A stretch of DNA of 64,000 nt from Bacillus sp. FJAT-27445 (GCF_001510665.1 NZ_LMTI01000006.1:57384-121383), one strand, 5' to 3'; numbered from the stretch's first letter, positions 44,164-53,547 are shown. Numbers and translations: made by a program. The notes: generated from the sequence alone by a model not told the origin.

Positions 44164-45483
44164 GTGAAAATAGCTGTTGCAGGAACTGGATATGTAGGGC
44201 TAGTCACAGGTGTTTGTCTTGCTGAACATGGACATCATGTTGAGTGTGTTGATATTGATGGGAATAAAGTTGCGCTTATGAAATCAGGCGTTTCCCCGAT
44301 TTATGAGCCTGGCCTGGAAGAATTGATGAACAAAAACAGGGAACGATTAACTTTTACTACCAACTATAAAGAGGCATACAGAAAAGCGGATGTCGTTTTT
44401 ATTGGGGTTGGAACTCCTGAAAAACAGGACGGATCTGCTAATTTAAAGTATGTGTACGAAGTTGCTGAACAAATTGCTCAAAGTGTTGAGCAAGATTGTA
44501 TCGTTGTAGTGAAGTCAACCGTTCCTATCGGAACAAATGATAAGATAGAGGATTTAATAATAAACAAATTGGATAGAAATGTTCGGGTTTCTGTGGTATC
44601 CAATCCTGAATTTTTGTCACAAGGAACGGCTGTTAGGGATACAATGCATGCCTCCCGTATTGTTATAGGCGTGGAAGATGAGTATGCCGGTGAAGTTTTA
44701 AAAGAAGTGTATAAGGATTTTAATGTGCCGGTTGTCATTACAAACAGGAAAAGCGCCGAAATGATCAAGTATGCTTCCAATGACTTTTTGGCATTAAAAA
44801 TATCTTTTATCAATGAAATTGCAAACCTTTGCGAGAGTGTTGGCGCTAATATTGAAGATGTTGCGCTTGGAATGGGCTTGGATAGCAGGATAGGGAATCA
44901 ATTTCTAAAAGCCGGCATAGGCTATGGAGGTTCTTGTTTCCCTAAGGATACCAAAGCACTGCATTGGCTTGCCAGTTTTCATGATCATGAAATCAAAACC
45001 ATTAAGGCTGCAATCGACGTAAATGAAAACCAAAAATTAAAACTTGTTAAAAAATCACGAAAGTATTATGACAGTCTAAATGGACTGAATGTTGCTGTTT
45101 TAGGCCTTACATTCAAACCAGGTACAGATGATCTACGTGAGGCTCCGACCCTGGTTAATATCCCCTTAATGCTTGAAGATGGGGCGAAAATAAGAGCATG
45201 GGATCCAGTAGGTGTTAATAACTTTAAGAAACTTTATCCTGATGAAATCACCTACTGTGATTCCATAGAAGATACTGTGAAAGATGCAGAGATTTGTTTT
45301 ATTTTTACTGAATGGGATGAAGTGAAGGATTTTAATTTAAATAAATTCGGCCAACTTATGAAACATCCTATTATTCTTGATGGACGAAATTGCTATGACT
45401 TAGCCAGTGTCAGGAAATCAAATTTAATTTATGATTCCATTGGAAGGGAAACAATATATAACCTTACAAAAGTTTTGGTTTGA
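44164..45483 (+). CDS. ugd: UDP-glucose 6-dehydrogenase
   Basis: The 439-residue enzyme oxidises UDP-glucose to UDP-glucuronate with NAD. The N-terminal Rossmann motif is VAGTGYVGLVTGVCLAEHG. The catalytic Cys258 lies in GYGGSCFPKDTKAL, and the C-terminal domain has LTFKPGTDDLREAP. It is full length. The GTG start follows GAGGGTGG. It implies a uronic acid in the polymer. Bacillus homologues (TuaD/YwqF) are activated by BY-kinase phosphorylation, and such a kinase heads this cluster. Confidence 0.96.
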   Translation: MKIAVAGTGYVGLVTGVCLAEHGHHVECVDIDGNKVALMKSGVSPIYEPGLEELMNKNRERLTFTTNYKEAYRKADVVFIGVGTPEKQDGSANLKYVYEVAEQIAQSVEQDCIVVVKSTVPIGTNDKIEDLIINKLDRNVRVSVVSNPEFLSQGTAVRDTMHASRIVIGVEDEYAGEVLKEVYKDFNVPVVITNRKSAEMIKYASNDFLALKISFINEIANLCESVGANIEDVALGMGLDSRIGNQFLKAGIGYGGSCFPKDTKALHWLASFHDHEIKTIKAAIDVNENQKLKLVKKSRKYYDSLNGLNVAVLGLTFKPGTDDLREAPTLVNIPLMLEDGAKIRAWDPVGVNNFKKLYPDEITYCDSIEDTVKDAEICFIFTEWDEVKDFNLNKFGQLMKHPIILDGRNCYDLASVRKSNLIYDSIGRETIYNLTKVLV

Positions 45484-45818
45484 TACGTGATTCCATAGTG
45501 TTATGACCCTTGTACAAGAGAAAAAAATGTACATGTAATAAATGAAGAAGTGTTCTTGTAAAACTAAAGAATGGTTATTTATTTAAACAAGGGGAAAGGA
45601 ATCTGCTTCTAAGAAAGGCGATTGTTTTTTCCTTACTTATGGGTTTTATGAATTTATGCTTTCTTGAAAGGCTAGATTAAGATAGTTATCCTTTTTGAGT
45701 AATGTAAAGAGAGAATATTAACAAATAATATTATTGACAGGAATACATTGTATAAGATGCGGGTACATTTATAGTAGAAACTTAAAATTGGGTGCCGGAG
45801 ATATGGTGATGTTTTAAA
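45484..45818. other. Intergenic region without recognised gene
   Basis: This 335-bp AT-rich stretch lies after ugd. I see a TTGACA at 45732 but no properly spaced -10 element, and no convincing terminator for the long operon. Confidence 0.5.
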
Positions 45819-45926
45819 TTGATCTTTTTTATTGGTTTTCTTGCAACCATCTCCACAATGAGTTTGAAGATTGCCGCCAAAAAAGGTGACGCAAGATTGG
45901 GATATTATTCAAATAATAAAAAATAG
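45819..45926 (+). CDS. Small protein with one hydrophobic segment (35 aa)
   Basis: A TTG-started frame of 35 codons encodes a short hydrophobic N-terminus (MIFFIGFLATISTMSLKIAA) and a basic tail. A GGTGATG site lies upstream, and a terminator begins at its stop codon. A similar small membrane protein is encoded at 46969. The function is unknown. Confidence 0.4.
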   Translation: MIFFIGFLATISTMSLKIAAKKGDARLGYYSNNKK

Positions 45927-45952
45927 CAGTCCTTTTATGGGCTGCTTTTATT
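45926..45952. terminator. Bidirectional terminator
   Basis: GCAGTCC pairs with GGGCTGC (one wobble), with a T-rich tail on the plus strand and A-rich flank on the other. It serves the small plus-strand gene and the convergent acetyltransferase gene. Confidence 0.75.
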
Positions 45953-45971
45953 AGACCTTTGTGTTATTTTG

Positions 45972-46638
45972 CTATAAATACTTTTCATCCTCGGCCCTTG
46001 CCCTAACTTTTCTGGCTGGCGTACCATAGGCAACAGAATAAGAATCGATATTTTTAAGAACAGTAGATCCGGCACCTATAACCGTATGCTCACCAATTGT
46101 AATATTGTGGATTACATTCGCTCCTAGTGAACCAGTCGAATAGTTCCCCAATGTAACACCACCAGCTAGCGTTGCCCCTGGCGCGATGCTGACAAAGTTC
46201 CCAAGCTTGCAATCGTGATCGATGGAGGACTTTGTATTGATTATACAATGGTCGCCAATAGTTGTGTCACTGTTGATGACAGTGTTGGCCATTACGGCAG
46301 TTCCTCTGCCAATAGAAACATATTTTCCGATGGCAGCGGAAGGATGGATAGCTCGGATAAATTTAAAGTTTTTATCGATTTTTAAAATATCATTCACCAT
46401 TTGCCGGCGGGCTCCGTTATCCGCTAAAGCAACAATTCCTCCGATAATGGCATGCGGGTACGTTTTTAACACCGGTAAATCGCCAACAACGTTATAACCC
46501 ATTACTTCTTCACCAATTTCACGGGCACCATCAACGATGCCGATAATGCGGTAACTGCCCATCCTTTCAAGAATATCAATAATAACCTTACAATGTTTAC
46601 CTGAACCAAAAACAACAACATTCTTTAATTCTTTTCAT
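45972..46638 (-). pseudogene. NeuD/PglD/EpsM-like sugar acetyltransferase with disrupted 5' end
   Basis: The main frame (ATG at 46562, 196 residues) encodes the left-handed beta-helix acyltransferase with hexapeptide repeats such as IGRGTAVMANTVIN and VIGAGSTVLKNI. It lacks the usual N-terminal nucleotide-sugar-binding subdomain. That subdomain is encoded immediately upstream in the same frame (NVVVFGSGKHCKVIIDILER, up to 46617), but no ATG, GTG or TTG precedes it before a TGA. The nearest ATG (46636-46638) is one frame off; removing one base near 46624 would join them as MKRIKNVVVFGSG. Either a frameshift mutation or a sequencing error is likely. Intact homologues O- or N-acetylate sugars of surface glycans. 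Confidence 0.65.
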
Positions 46639-46968
46639 TCCTTTTGTAAGATAGATAATTATATCTATAATCTACCAGAGTTGCATAAAAAAGGATAACC
46701 ATTTTAAGAGAATTTGATTAATTCTTTAGATTTTCCTTGCCCGAAAGTTTAATTAATGTTCTTGTAATTGGCTAGTAATTTGATAAAATAACCAGTAGAA
46801 GATACCTAGGTAAAAAGCACTAAATACATACCACATAATTCGTACGAAACGGCAAACCCATTGAAAAATGGCGGCGCAAAGCTATAGGGGCTAAAGTGTG
46901 AAAACTATGCCAGCCAGCTTCCGAATATGAATACCTTCCTGCGAATTATGAACTAATGGAGGATCACT
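46639..46968. other. Intergenic region without recognised gene
   Basis: This 330-bp AT-rich stretch lies between the divergent acetyltransferase and small-protein genes. It probably contains their promoters, but no box pair is convincing. Confidence 0.4.
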
Positions 46969-47094
46969 ATGTGGTTATTAGTTACAGGCATTCTGTGTGG
47001 AACTTTCTCAGTCGTTGTCATTATGAGTCTAATGGCAGCCGCTAAAAGAGCCGACTGTCGATACGAACTCTTTCATCAAGAAAAGGGAAATTAA
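46969..47094 (+). CDS. Small membrane protein, DUF3789-like (41 aa)
   Basis: An ATG-started frame of 41 codons after a strong GGAGG site. One membrane helix (MWLLVTGILCGTFSVVVIMSLMAAAKRAD) with a glycine near the middle and a polar tail resemble the very short DUF3789-type proteins of Bacillus and phages. A terminator starts right after the stop. The function is unknown. Confidence 0.65.
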   Translation: MWLLVTGILCGTFSVVVIMSLMAAAKRADCRYELFHQEKGN

Positions 47095-47122
47095 GCAATC
47101 CTGATTTGGGGTTGCTTTTTTG
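47095..47122 (+). terminator. Rho-independent terminator
   Basis: GCAATC pairs with GGTTGC (one wobble) and is followed by T6. It ends the 41-residue protein gene. Confidence 0.75.
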
Positions 47123-47134
47123 TTTCATAATAAA

Positions 47135-47164
47135 AAGACAGGTGCTAAATAACACCTGTCTTAA
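47135..47164. terminator. Terminator of the LCP gene
   Basis: Perfect 10-bp stem AAGACAGGTG/CACCTGTCTT. On the minus strand it is followed by TTATTATG, on the plus strand by TTAAATG. It is just downstream of the LCP stop. Confidence 0.75.
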
Positions 47165-47190
47165 ATGTTAATTCAATTTGAAGTGTTGCC

Positions 47191-48114
47191 TTAAAGTTTT
47201 AATTGGGTCTTTAGTTCGTTTTGAATAGATTGTCTGACTTCATTAGGAACAATGTAATAATAAATTTTATTGATTTTTGTGCCAGATCCTTTCAACTCCA
47301 ATTGCTGAACATCTTTACCTGCTGCTTTGTAATTTTTTTGGATTTCGACCATTTCTTCAAATGTAAGGTTGGTTCGTACATTTTTACCTAATGCGCCAAA
47401 AATATCTCCGAAGTTCGTTATGCTTTGGAAGGATGCTCCTCTATTAATGACAGCCTGGATGATTTGCCGTTGCCTTGTTTGCCGGCCGAAGTCCCCTCGT
47501 GGGTCCTCGTATCTCATTCGAGAAAATTTTAAGGCTGTTTCACCATTTAAATTAATTTCTCCCTTTGGAAAATGTTCACCCTCATAAGTAAAATCCAGTG
47601 TGTTGGTTACTTTTACTCCACCGACTGCGTCTACAATATCCTTAAACCCTTCCATATTGATTTGGACGTAATAATCAATCGGGATATCGAGAAAGTGCTC
47701 AACGGTATTCATGGCCATTTCAACGCCGCCAAAGGCGTAGGCATGGTTGATTTTGTCCTCTTTTCCTCGGCCAACAATTTCAGTTCGTGTGTCCCTCGGG
47801 ATGCTGAGCATTTTAACAGATTTGTTGTTCGGGTTAACCGTCAGAACGATCATCGAGTCGGAACGCCCTCTGTCACCTTTCCGTTCATCCACGCCAAGCA
47901 TAAGGACGGAAAACGGCTGCTGCTTTTTCAAAGTCACCTTTTCATCGCGCTTTTCTGATTTGTCACGATCCAGGGGCTGATGCATCTTATCCACAGTACT
48001 TGTTAGTGATCTATACACAGTAAAGGCGTACGTGCCCACTGCTAAAAACAAAATTAATAGACTGATAAATACAATTTTAATCCAACTTTTCTTTTTCTTT
48101 TTTTCTGCTCTCAT
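47191..48114 (-). CDS. LytR-CpsA-Psr (LCP) family glycopolymer transferase
   Basis: The 307-residue protein has a short basic cytoplasmic N-terminus, one membrane helix (IKIVFISLLILFLAVGTYAFTVY) and an extracellular LCP domain. Key residues are in FSVLMLGVDERKGDRGRSDSMIVLTVNP, KMLSIPRDTRTEI, KINHAYAFGG and LKFSRMRYEDPRGDFGRQTRQRQ, which bind the polyprenyl pyrophosphate substrate. It would attach the capsule or teichoic polymer to peptidoglycan. Its position at the end of the exopolysaccharide cluster fits that role. Confidence 0.93.
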   Translation of the reverse strand: MRAEKKKKKSWIKIVFISLLILFLAVGTYAFTVYRSLTSTVDKMHQPLDRDKSEKRDEKVTLKKQQPFSVLMLGVDERKGDRGRSDSMIVLTVNPNNKSVKMLSIPRDTRTEIVGRGKEDKINHAYAFGGVEMAMNTVEHFLDIPIDYYVQINMEGFKDIVDAVGGVKVTNTLDFTYEGEHFPKGEINLNGETALKFSRMRYEDPRGDFGRQTRQRQIIQAVINRGASFQSITNFGDIFGALGKNVRTNLTFEEMVEIQKNYKAAGKDVQQLELKGSGTKINKIYYYIVPNEVRQSIQNELKTQLKL

Positions 48115-48608
48115 TTTACCCTCCGATGTAAGTTAAGCCTTCTTACAGAATAGCAAAAAATTGGTGCTTTATCTATGAGAATTTCAATTAATTTACAAGG
48201 TTCGGCAAATTTTAGCAAAGTGAGGGTTTAGGCTATTAGGATTTGCTAGCTTGCCCTAATCTTATATCTTTTAGATAAGCAGATAGTAGTTAACTGTATT
48301 GATGAACCATCCTTAACGAAAGTCCGGGTATTGACGGAATAATTATCTAGGTGTTCGTAGATGTAAAATACCTGCATAACTATCCCAACAGTCTAGTGGT
48401 TGGCATCACCTAAAATAATTGAACCCGTGGGACAGACCTGTTCTTTTATTTACTGGTGGAACCATCGGGCACTGATTGCAGCGCGGTGGAAGGAAGGCTC
48501 CAGGCCAGCTGATTTCAAAAAAGTCACCGATAAAAAAGCGGAGGAATGGCGTTCTTTTTTCAATCTATGATACATTATAGATTAGCAAAAGGATGGGAGT
48601 TTTTTTCA
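48115..48608. other. Intergenic region without recognised gene
   Basis: This stretch of about 490 bp lies between the LCP gene (minus) and the ASCH gene (plus). The LCP promoter must lie at its left end. I see no gene, strong hairpin or repeat of the other families in the window. Confidence 0.4.
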
Positions 48609-48953
48609 ATGACAGAACAGAACAATGCTTTGCCGCCAAAAACGTGTGAGATTGAGCGTCTTATCACAATGGAAAATGACATCAAAAAAGTGCTGGAAGG
48701 CAAGAAAACGGCTACGCGCCGTAACGGCCGTTATGCAGATGTAGGCGAAATCATGGAGTTAAAAGGAAAGAAATTCGTTGTGGACAGTGTCTACTCCCAA
48801 TCACTGGGAGAATTGACAGATGCAGATGCCGAGCGCGAAGGCTTTGAAAATGTAGAAGCGTACAAGCAGTCGATCCTATCTTATCACCCGGGAATGCCAT
48901 GGCTTCCGCAAATGCGCGTCTGGGTGCATGAATTCAGTCCTGTTGAAGAATAA
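48609..48953 (+). CDS. ASCH domain protein (YqfB-like)
   Basis: The 114-residue protein consists of one ASCH domain, a PUA-like RNA- or nucleoside-binding fold. Typical features are the segment VLEGKKTATRRNGRY at about residues 30-45 (conserved K-T-x-T-x-R) and the C-terminal MRVWVHEF strand. YqfB of E. coli is an N4-acetylcytidine amidohydrolase of this fold, but equivalence is not shown. ATG 48609 is preceded by GGATGGGAG; the longer frame from 48546 is less likely. The next gene follows after 3 bases. Confidence 0.8.
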   Translation: MTEQNNALPPKTCEIERLITMENDIKKVLEGKKTATRRNGRYADVGEIMELKGKKFVVDSVYSQSLGELTDADAEREGFENVEAYKQSILSYHPGMPWLPQMRVWVHEFSPVEE

Positions 48954-48956
48954 GAA

Positions 48957-49397
48957 ATGGATTTATTGTACCGAATCATTATTTATCTTCACGTCGCAAG
49001 CGTGATTGCGTCAATTGGGCCTTTCTTCATTTTGATGCCCATTGTGAAAAAACTTCCTGATGCTGTGGAGAAAGAGCTGGAGGCCTATTTGGCTTTGTTG
49101 AAGTCAGTCGTGCGGCTGTCTAAGCACGCCGGCCATGTACTAATTGGAACAGGAGTGCTGCTCGTCATCCTCGGCCCCTGGACATGGAAAACGCCGTGGA
49201 TTGTCGGAACCCTGGCGCTGCTGTTCGCCTCCCTCTTTTTCCTGGCACGGGCATTCTCGCCAACACTTCGGGAATTTGCCGAAGAAGATGCAAATAAACT
49301 AGCACTTGCCGCAAAACTGAAGCGCACCATCTGGACCTACATCATTTTATTGATGGGGATGCTATGGTTCATGGTCGTGAAGCCGAATTTGTGGTGA
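48957..49397 (+). CDS. Four-helix membrane protein (DUF2269-like)
   Basis: The 146-residue membrane protein has helices near 5-27, 57-76, 82-101 and 121-141. The N-terminus IIIYLHVASVIASIGPFFILMP has the helix-1 histidine typical of DUF2269-like proteins, with the same plan as the protein at 2977. No activity is known. It is coupled to the ASCH gene and followed by a terminator. Confidence 0.65.
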   Translation: MDLLYRIIIYLHVASVIASIGPFFILMPIVKKLPDAVEKELEAYLALLKSVVRLSKHAGHVLIGTGVLLVILGPWTWKTPWIVGTLALLFASLFFLARAFSPTLREFAEEDANKLALAAKLKRTIWTYIILLMGMLWFMVVKPNLW

Positions 49398-49406
49398 AGA
49401 TGTTGA

Positions 49407-49440
49407 AAAGCCCGGGCGGGGATTGATGCTCGGGCTTTTA
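49407..49440 (+). terminator. Rho-independent terminator
   Basis: AAAGCCCG pairs with CGGGCTTT, and inner GC/GC bases extend the stem. It ends the ASCH/membrane-protein transcript. Confidence 0.85.
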
Positions 49441-49537
49441 CTATTGCTGGAAATGGGGCATTGGTGTCAGATGCCTGAAATAAACGAATGTATATAGGTT
49501 GAACGTAATAATTACACTATTTTAATTGAATAAGCTG

Positions 49538-49725
49538 GTTGATTGAAGCTCAGGCATGTAGACTCCTCGAAAATGCTATCGCATTTCCTTCGTGCAAAGC
49601 CCATTCGAGGGAGCTATTTGTCCTGCGGGATTGAGCGACAAGGTTGAGACCCCACAGGCGCATGCGCCGAGGAGGCTCAACTGGCGCCCCGCGGAAAGAG
49701 AAATGCCCGGAGAGGAAATCAACCA
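49538..49725. repeat. GC-rich interspersed repeat, about 190 bp
   Basis: The element is bounded by GGTTGATT and AATCAACC. Internally it carries AGACCCCACAGGCGCATGCG and GAGGAGGCTC, which reappear in inverse orientation at 62914-62970. It resembles a family of GC-rich repeats I have seen in Bacillaceae genomes. ORFs through it are artefacts. Confidence 0.75.
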
Positions 49726-49867
49726 CCCCGTTCACGTTGGATACCAATTTTTATTTCAATTCAACCTATATATGTAATTTGTCCACAGCAGGGCCTGACA
49801 CTTTTTTTCCTAAAGCTATGACACAAGATCGGCAACTCTCCCGTCTAATCTTACAGGAGGGATAAAC

Positions 49868-52048
49868 ATGAAAAAATGGATCATTTTAGGCGGGATTTCG
49901 CTGCTGTTTATTGCCGGTCTTTCTTACTTCTTTTCAACGCAATTCAAGGTGGTCAATGCGTGGGAAGGAGAAGGAGAGGCCATTGTCATGGCCAATAAGG
50001 TTTGGAGCATTCAGTTTACCGAAAAAGTCGCGAAAGAAAGTCTTCATTCTGATTCAATCTATGTTTTGGATGATCAAGGCAAGAAAATCAAAACAAAACT
50101 GTCTCTTAGCGATGATCAAAAAACCATCTATCTTGACCCTCCTAGAGACGGGTATCCTCTTGACGCAAGATTTTACACACTAATTTTTAATAAAGACCTC
50201 GAATCTTCGGCAGGGAGAAGCTTGGGAGGGGTTAAATCCTGGAAGTTTGTTGTAAAAGAACGCCTTCCTGTCATAGGATCGAAGGAAAAGTTGAATGGCT
50301 ATTTTAAAAATCTATTAAAGCAGGAAAAAACTTTGCGCGGCTGGCGGTTTTCGAGAGATACAATGGAGTCGTCCATGAGTGACGCAAAATCATCGGCGGA
50401 TTCAGCTAATCAGGCAGCCTACTCCGAAACGAACAATCAAGTCCAGGGAGTCGACGAAGCGGACCTTGTCAAATCAGACGGAAAGCATATTTTTCAGACG
50501 GAAGAAAATGAAGTTCGCATCATTCAGGCTGCGCCCGAAGAGGATATGAAGCTTTTGTCGAGGATTTCCTATAACGGAGAGTTTATGCCGTACCAGCTTT
50601 TTTTACACGAAGAGAAATTGGTCGTCATCGGCCATCAGTATCACACTTTTGCGAAACCATATGAACAAGTGGTTAAGGATTCTAAGATTGCCCCAATGAT
50701 GCAATCAGCAAAAGTAATCATCTATGATGTGAAAAATCCGGCAAAACCAGTCCAGGTACGGCAGGTTGAGCTGGAGGGAAGCTATGTGTCGGCGCGGAAA
50801 GTGGAAGGGATTGTGTATCTGGTCACCAAGCACCATCCTGATTACTGGCTGCTACGCGAAAACGAAGCCATTGATATTCGTCCGAAGTATTCGGATACAG
50901 CAACAAAGCCAGCGGAAAAAATCGTCAGTTATGATGAAATCAATTATTTCCCGGAATCCAAAGAGCCTAATTATACAATGATTGCAGCGATCGACCTCAA
51001 TCATCATGGTAAAAAAGCCGCTGTCACCACCTACCTTGGAAGCGGGGAACAAATGTACATGTCAAAGGAAAATCTCTATCTCGCGATTGCGAATTGGGCC
51101 GAGCGTCCGCGGGGGAATTGGACTCAGGTGACGGCACCAGATACAACTATCCATAAGTTTTCGGTCAAAGGGATGGACGTGGAATTTCAGGGGTCGGCAT
51201 TAGTCCAGGGCACCGTGCTCAATCAGTTTTCAATGGACGAACATGATGGCTATTTCCGGATTGTGACGACAAAGGGATATGCATGGGATGAAAGCAGGCC
51301 ATCCTCCAATGCTCTCTATATCTTGGATGAAAATCTGAAGCCGGCGGGAAAGCTTGAGTCACTGGCGCGGGGTGAGCGGATTTATTCTGCGAGATTCATG
51401 GGCGAGCGCATCTATATGGTTACCTTCAAGGAAACGGACCCGCTTTTCGTCATTGAGGCAAGCAATCCGGCAAAACCAAAAGTGCTGGGAGAACTGAAGA
51501 TTCCAGGGTTCAGTAACTACCTGCACCCTTATGATGAAAATCATTTGATCGGATTCGGGCATGATACGAAAATCATCGCGGCAAAAGAAGCGGGTGCTCA
51601 GCCGCGCATCCTGACTGACGGCGTCAAAATTTCGCTGTTCGATGTTAGTGACATGAGCCATCCAAAAGAGAAATTCACAGAAATCATCGGCGGGAGAGGT
51701 ACGTATTCACCGCTGAATCATGACCATAAAGCACTGCTGTTCAACAAAGATAAGGGTTTGTTTGCCTTCCCGATTTCCGTTTATCAAAACAGCAAGGCAA
51801 ATGAATACGATCAAATTTTTGAGTACCAGGGAGCTTATGTATACAGTATCGATCCGGAAAAAGGATTCACGCTTCAGTCGAAAATTACCCATATCAACAG
51901 CGAGAAGCCATCTATTTATGAGGAATACGATACAGGGATCAAGCGGCTCTTGTATATCGGTGATACCCTGTTCGCCCTGTCACCGGAAAAAATCACAAGC
52001 CATGACCTGAAATCGTACAGAAAGATCGGAACTCTCGGGTTGAGATAA
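49868..52048 (+). CDS. Secreted beta-propeller protein (PF09826-like)
   Basis: The 726-residue protein has an N-terminal signal anchor (KKWIILGGISLLFIAGLSYFF). An SbsA-like Ig-type domain covers about residues 30-130 (WSIQFTEKVAKESLHSDSIYVLD). A large beta-propeller region follows with the family start NNQVQGVDEADLVKSDGKHIF and IVYLVTKHHPDYW. It is extracellular with unknown function; PF09826 proteins are exported and propeller-shaped but have no known enzyme activity. ATG follows AGGAGGG. It is a single gene ending in a perfect terminator. Confidence 0.88.
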   Translation: MKKWIILGGISLLFIAGLSYFFSTQFKVVNAWEGEGEAIVMANKVWSIQFTEKVAKESLHSDSIYVLDDQGKKIKTKLSLSDDQKTIYLDPPRDGYPLDARFYTLIFNKDLESSAGRSLGGVKSWKFVVKERLPVIGSKEKLNGYFKNLLKQEKTLRGWRFSRDTMESSMSDAKSSADSANQAAYSETNNQVQGVDEADLVKSDGKHIFQTEENEVRIIQAAPEEDMKLLSRISYNGEFMPYQLFLHEEKLVVIGHQYHTFAKPYEQVVKDSKIAPMMQSAKVIIYDVKNPAKPVQVRQVELEGSYVSARKVEGIVYLVTKHHPDYWLLRENEAIDIRPKYSDTATKPAEKIVSYDEINYFPESKEPNYTMIAAIDLNHHGKKAAVTTYLGSGEQMYMSKENLYLAIANWAERPRGNWTQVTAPDTTIHKFSVKGMDVEFQGSALVQGTVLNQFSMDEHDGYFRIVTTKGYAWDESRPSSNALYILDENLKPAGKLESLARGERIYSARFMGERIYMVTFKETDPLFVIEASNPAKPKVLGELKIPGFSNYLHPYDENHLIGFGHDTKIIAAKEAGAQPRILTDGVKISLFDVSDMSHPKEKFTEIIGGRGTYSPLNHDHKALLFNKDKGLFAFPISVYQNSKANEYDQIFEYQGAYVYSIDPEKGFTLQSKITHINSEKPSIYEEYDTGIKRLLYIGDTLFALSPEKITSHDLKSYRKIGTLGLR

Positions 52049-52120
52049 TCATGCCATGGGGTTGCCGATTGTTTCTTGGTGATCTCATTATAAAAAATCC
52101 ATAAAGATTGAATGATTACC

Positions 52121-52164
52121 CCCTCGTTATAACCGCAGCCGCGGTTATAACGAGGGCTGTTTTT
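52121..52164 (+). terminator. Rho-independent terminator
   Basis: Perfect 16-bp stem CCCTCGTTATAACCGC/GCGGTTATAACGAGGG with a 4-base loop, followed by CTGT7. It is downstream of the beta-propeller gene. Confidence 0.95.
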
Positions 52165-52170
52165 TTGTAG

Positions 52171-52245
52171 GACGGCGAATGGCGGGTATTTTCTGTTTGG
52201 TGTCAAAGGCGGTCATGGTGTATGGGCCAATTTTTCCCCAAAAAG
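52171..52245. repeat. Dispersed repeat, copy 1 (GGTGTATGGGCCAATTTTTC)
   Basis: GACGGCGAATGGCGGGTATTT and GGTGTATGGGCCAATTTTTC occur here and, with small changes, at 53164-53231. The second part alone recurs at 56022-56065 and 56895-56957. Confidence 0.75.
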
Positions 52246-52356
52246 GCAGTTTGATTGGAATGTTGAAAATTGTTGTTGTATGCAGAATTATCCACTTTTT
52301 GTATAATGTGATTAGTTCATATTAGAGAATATTGCAATGAATTTAGGGGGAGAAAC

Positions 52357-52776
52357 ATGGAAGGTATTACGATTAAAGATGGATTTATAAATATGGATTT
52401 TGAGAAGGTTACTGAAATGCTTTCACATGCATTTTGGTGTAAGGGAATAAAAGCTGACGAAGTAATAAAAGGTGCTGAGAATTCCGCATTAGTTGTAGGA
52501 GTGTTTGTTGACGATAATCAGATAGGTTATGCGAGAGTGATTTCTGATAAAACAAGATTTGCCTATATTCTTGATGTGTATGTTGATGAAAACTTTAGAA
52601 GAAATGGACTTGGCCAAAAAATGATTCATTATATTCTTAGTCACGAAGAATTAAAGGACGTATATCAATGGCTATTAATTACTAAGGATGCTCATGGTGT
52701 TTATAGTAAAGTTGGTTTTGATCCTATTTCACGTCCTTTGGATTGGATGGAGATAAGAAAGGACAGACCGATTTAA
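52357..52776 (+). CDS. GNAT family N-acetyltransferase
   Basis: This 139-residue protein is a minimal GNAT domain. The acetyl-CoA loop is in YILDVYVDENFRRNGLGQKM (R-x-x-G-x-G/A pattern RRNGLG). The final strand GVYSKVGFDPI is also typical. It is similar in size and plan to the YitH/AttT-like acetyltransferases whose substrates are unknown. ATG follows GGGGGAG. It is a single gene. Confidence 0.88.
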   Translation: MEGITIKDGFINMDFEKVTEMLSHAFWCKGIKADEVIKGAENSALVVGVFVDDNQIGYARVISDKTRFAYILDVYVDENFRRNGLGQKMIHYILSHEELKDVYQWLLITKDAHGVYSKVGFDPISRPLDWMEIRKDRPI

Positions 52777-52891
52777 TAGGTCTCTTTGCTGTTTCACATA
52801 TTATTTTAGGAAGTCACACTTATGGGTAAGGGATCTATTGTGGTTAAAGCGTTCTTGGTTTTACTATTGTTAATATGAAAGTGGGGGAATT

Positions 52892-53095
52892 ATGCAAATT
52901 GATTTTAGCCCTTTGAAGCCTTTTATGAATGAATTGCTTCTGAATCTTTTACTAGTACTGTTTCTTCCTTTTCTCCTTGCTCTTTTCTTAAAATTACTAC
53001 TAATAAAGATGAGAGTACCGAGAAGGGCTTCGGGTACAATTGCCAGTCTTGCAATGCTATATGGAATTTATAGAATGTTTATGTTTGTAACATAG
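52892..53095 (+). CDS. Small membrane protein (67 aa)
   Basis: The 67-residue protein has two hydrophobic segments: LLLNLLLVLFLPFLLALFLKLLLI (about 16-39) and GTIASLAMLYGIYRMFMFV (about 48-66), separated by a short basic turn (KMRVPRRAS). ATG follows GGGGGAAT. There is no known family. It is followed by a 450-bp gap containing a repeat copy. Confidence 0.6.
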   Translation: MQIDFSPLKPFMNELLLNLLLVLFLPFLLALFLKLLLIKMRVPRRASGTIASLAMLYGIYRMFMFVT

Positions 53096-53163
53096 AAGTG
53101 ATTTATGTGAAAGTAGAAGGGCATTCCCAATTCCGGTATCTTCATATAATTTGAGTATGGGGA

Positions 53164-53231
53164 GACGGCGAATAGCGGGTATTTTCGTACTAGCTGTCAA
53201 AGGCTTGCATGGTGTATGGGCCAATTTTTCC
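53164..53231. repeat. Dispersed repeat, copy 2
   Basis: Second full copy of the element at 52171, same orientation, about 1 kb away. It lies in the 452-bp gap 53096-53547, where I see no gene. Confidence 0.75.
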
Positions 53232-53547
53232 GAAAGACTGAGAGGCCATTATGATATCTCCAAAGATTTCTTATATGATTTACTGTTTATTTCCGGGTAA
53301 ATTACCGTGTTTCTTCATTACGAAGGGTACAGATTGGTTTAAGCTTGCTTCTTTACCCTAATGCGGATCCATTGAACCTGATTCCTTTGTATGAAATTCA
53401 TAATTTACAACTAAACTGTTCCTCCTATTTCGAACGTCAAAATATGTAAAATAATTAGAGATTCCAGTCTATTAAAGTTCCTTCGTAAAACTAGTAAACT
53501 TATATTGTCTGATATTTCAGACAAATAAATAGTTTTGGAGGGATTCG

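Noticed and set aside
45732-45760. TTGACA promoter upstream of the small protein
   Set aside because: The TATAAG that follows is only 11 bp away and no box at 16-18 bp is present.
49592-49865. Two plus-strand ORFs of 61-73 codons
   Set aside because: They lie in the GC-rich interspersed repeat that precedes the beta-propeller gene.
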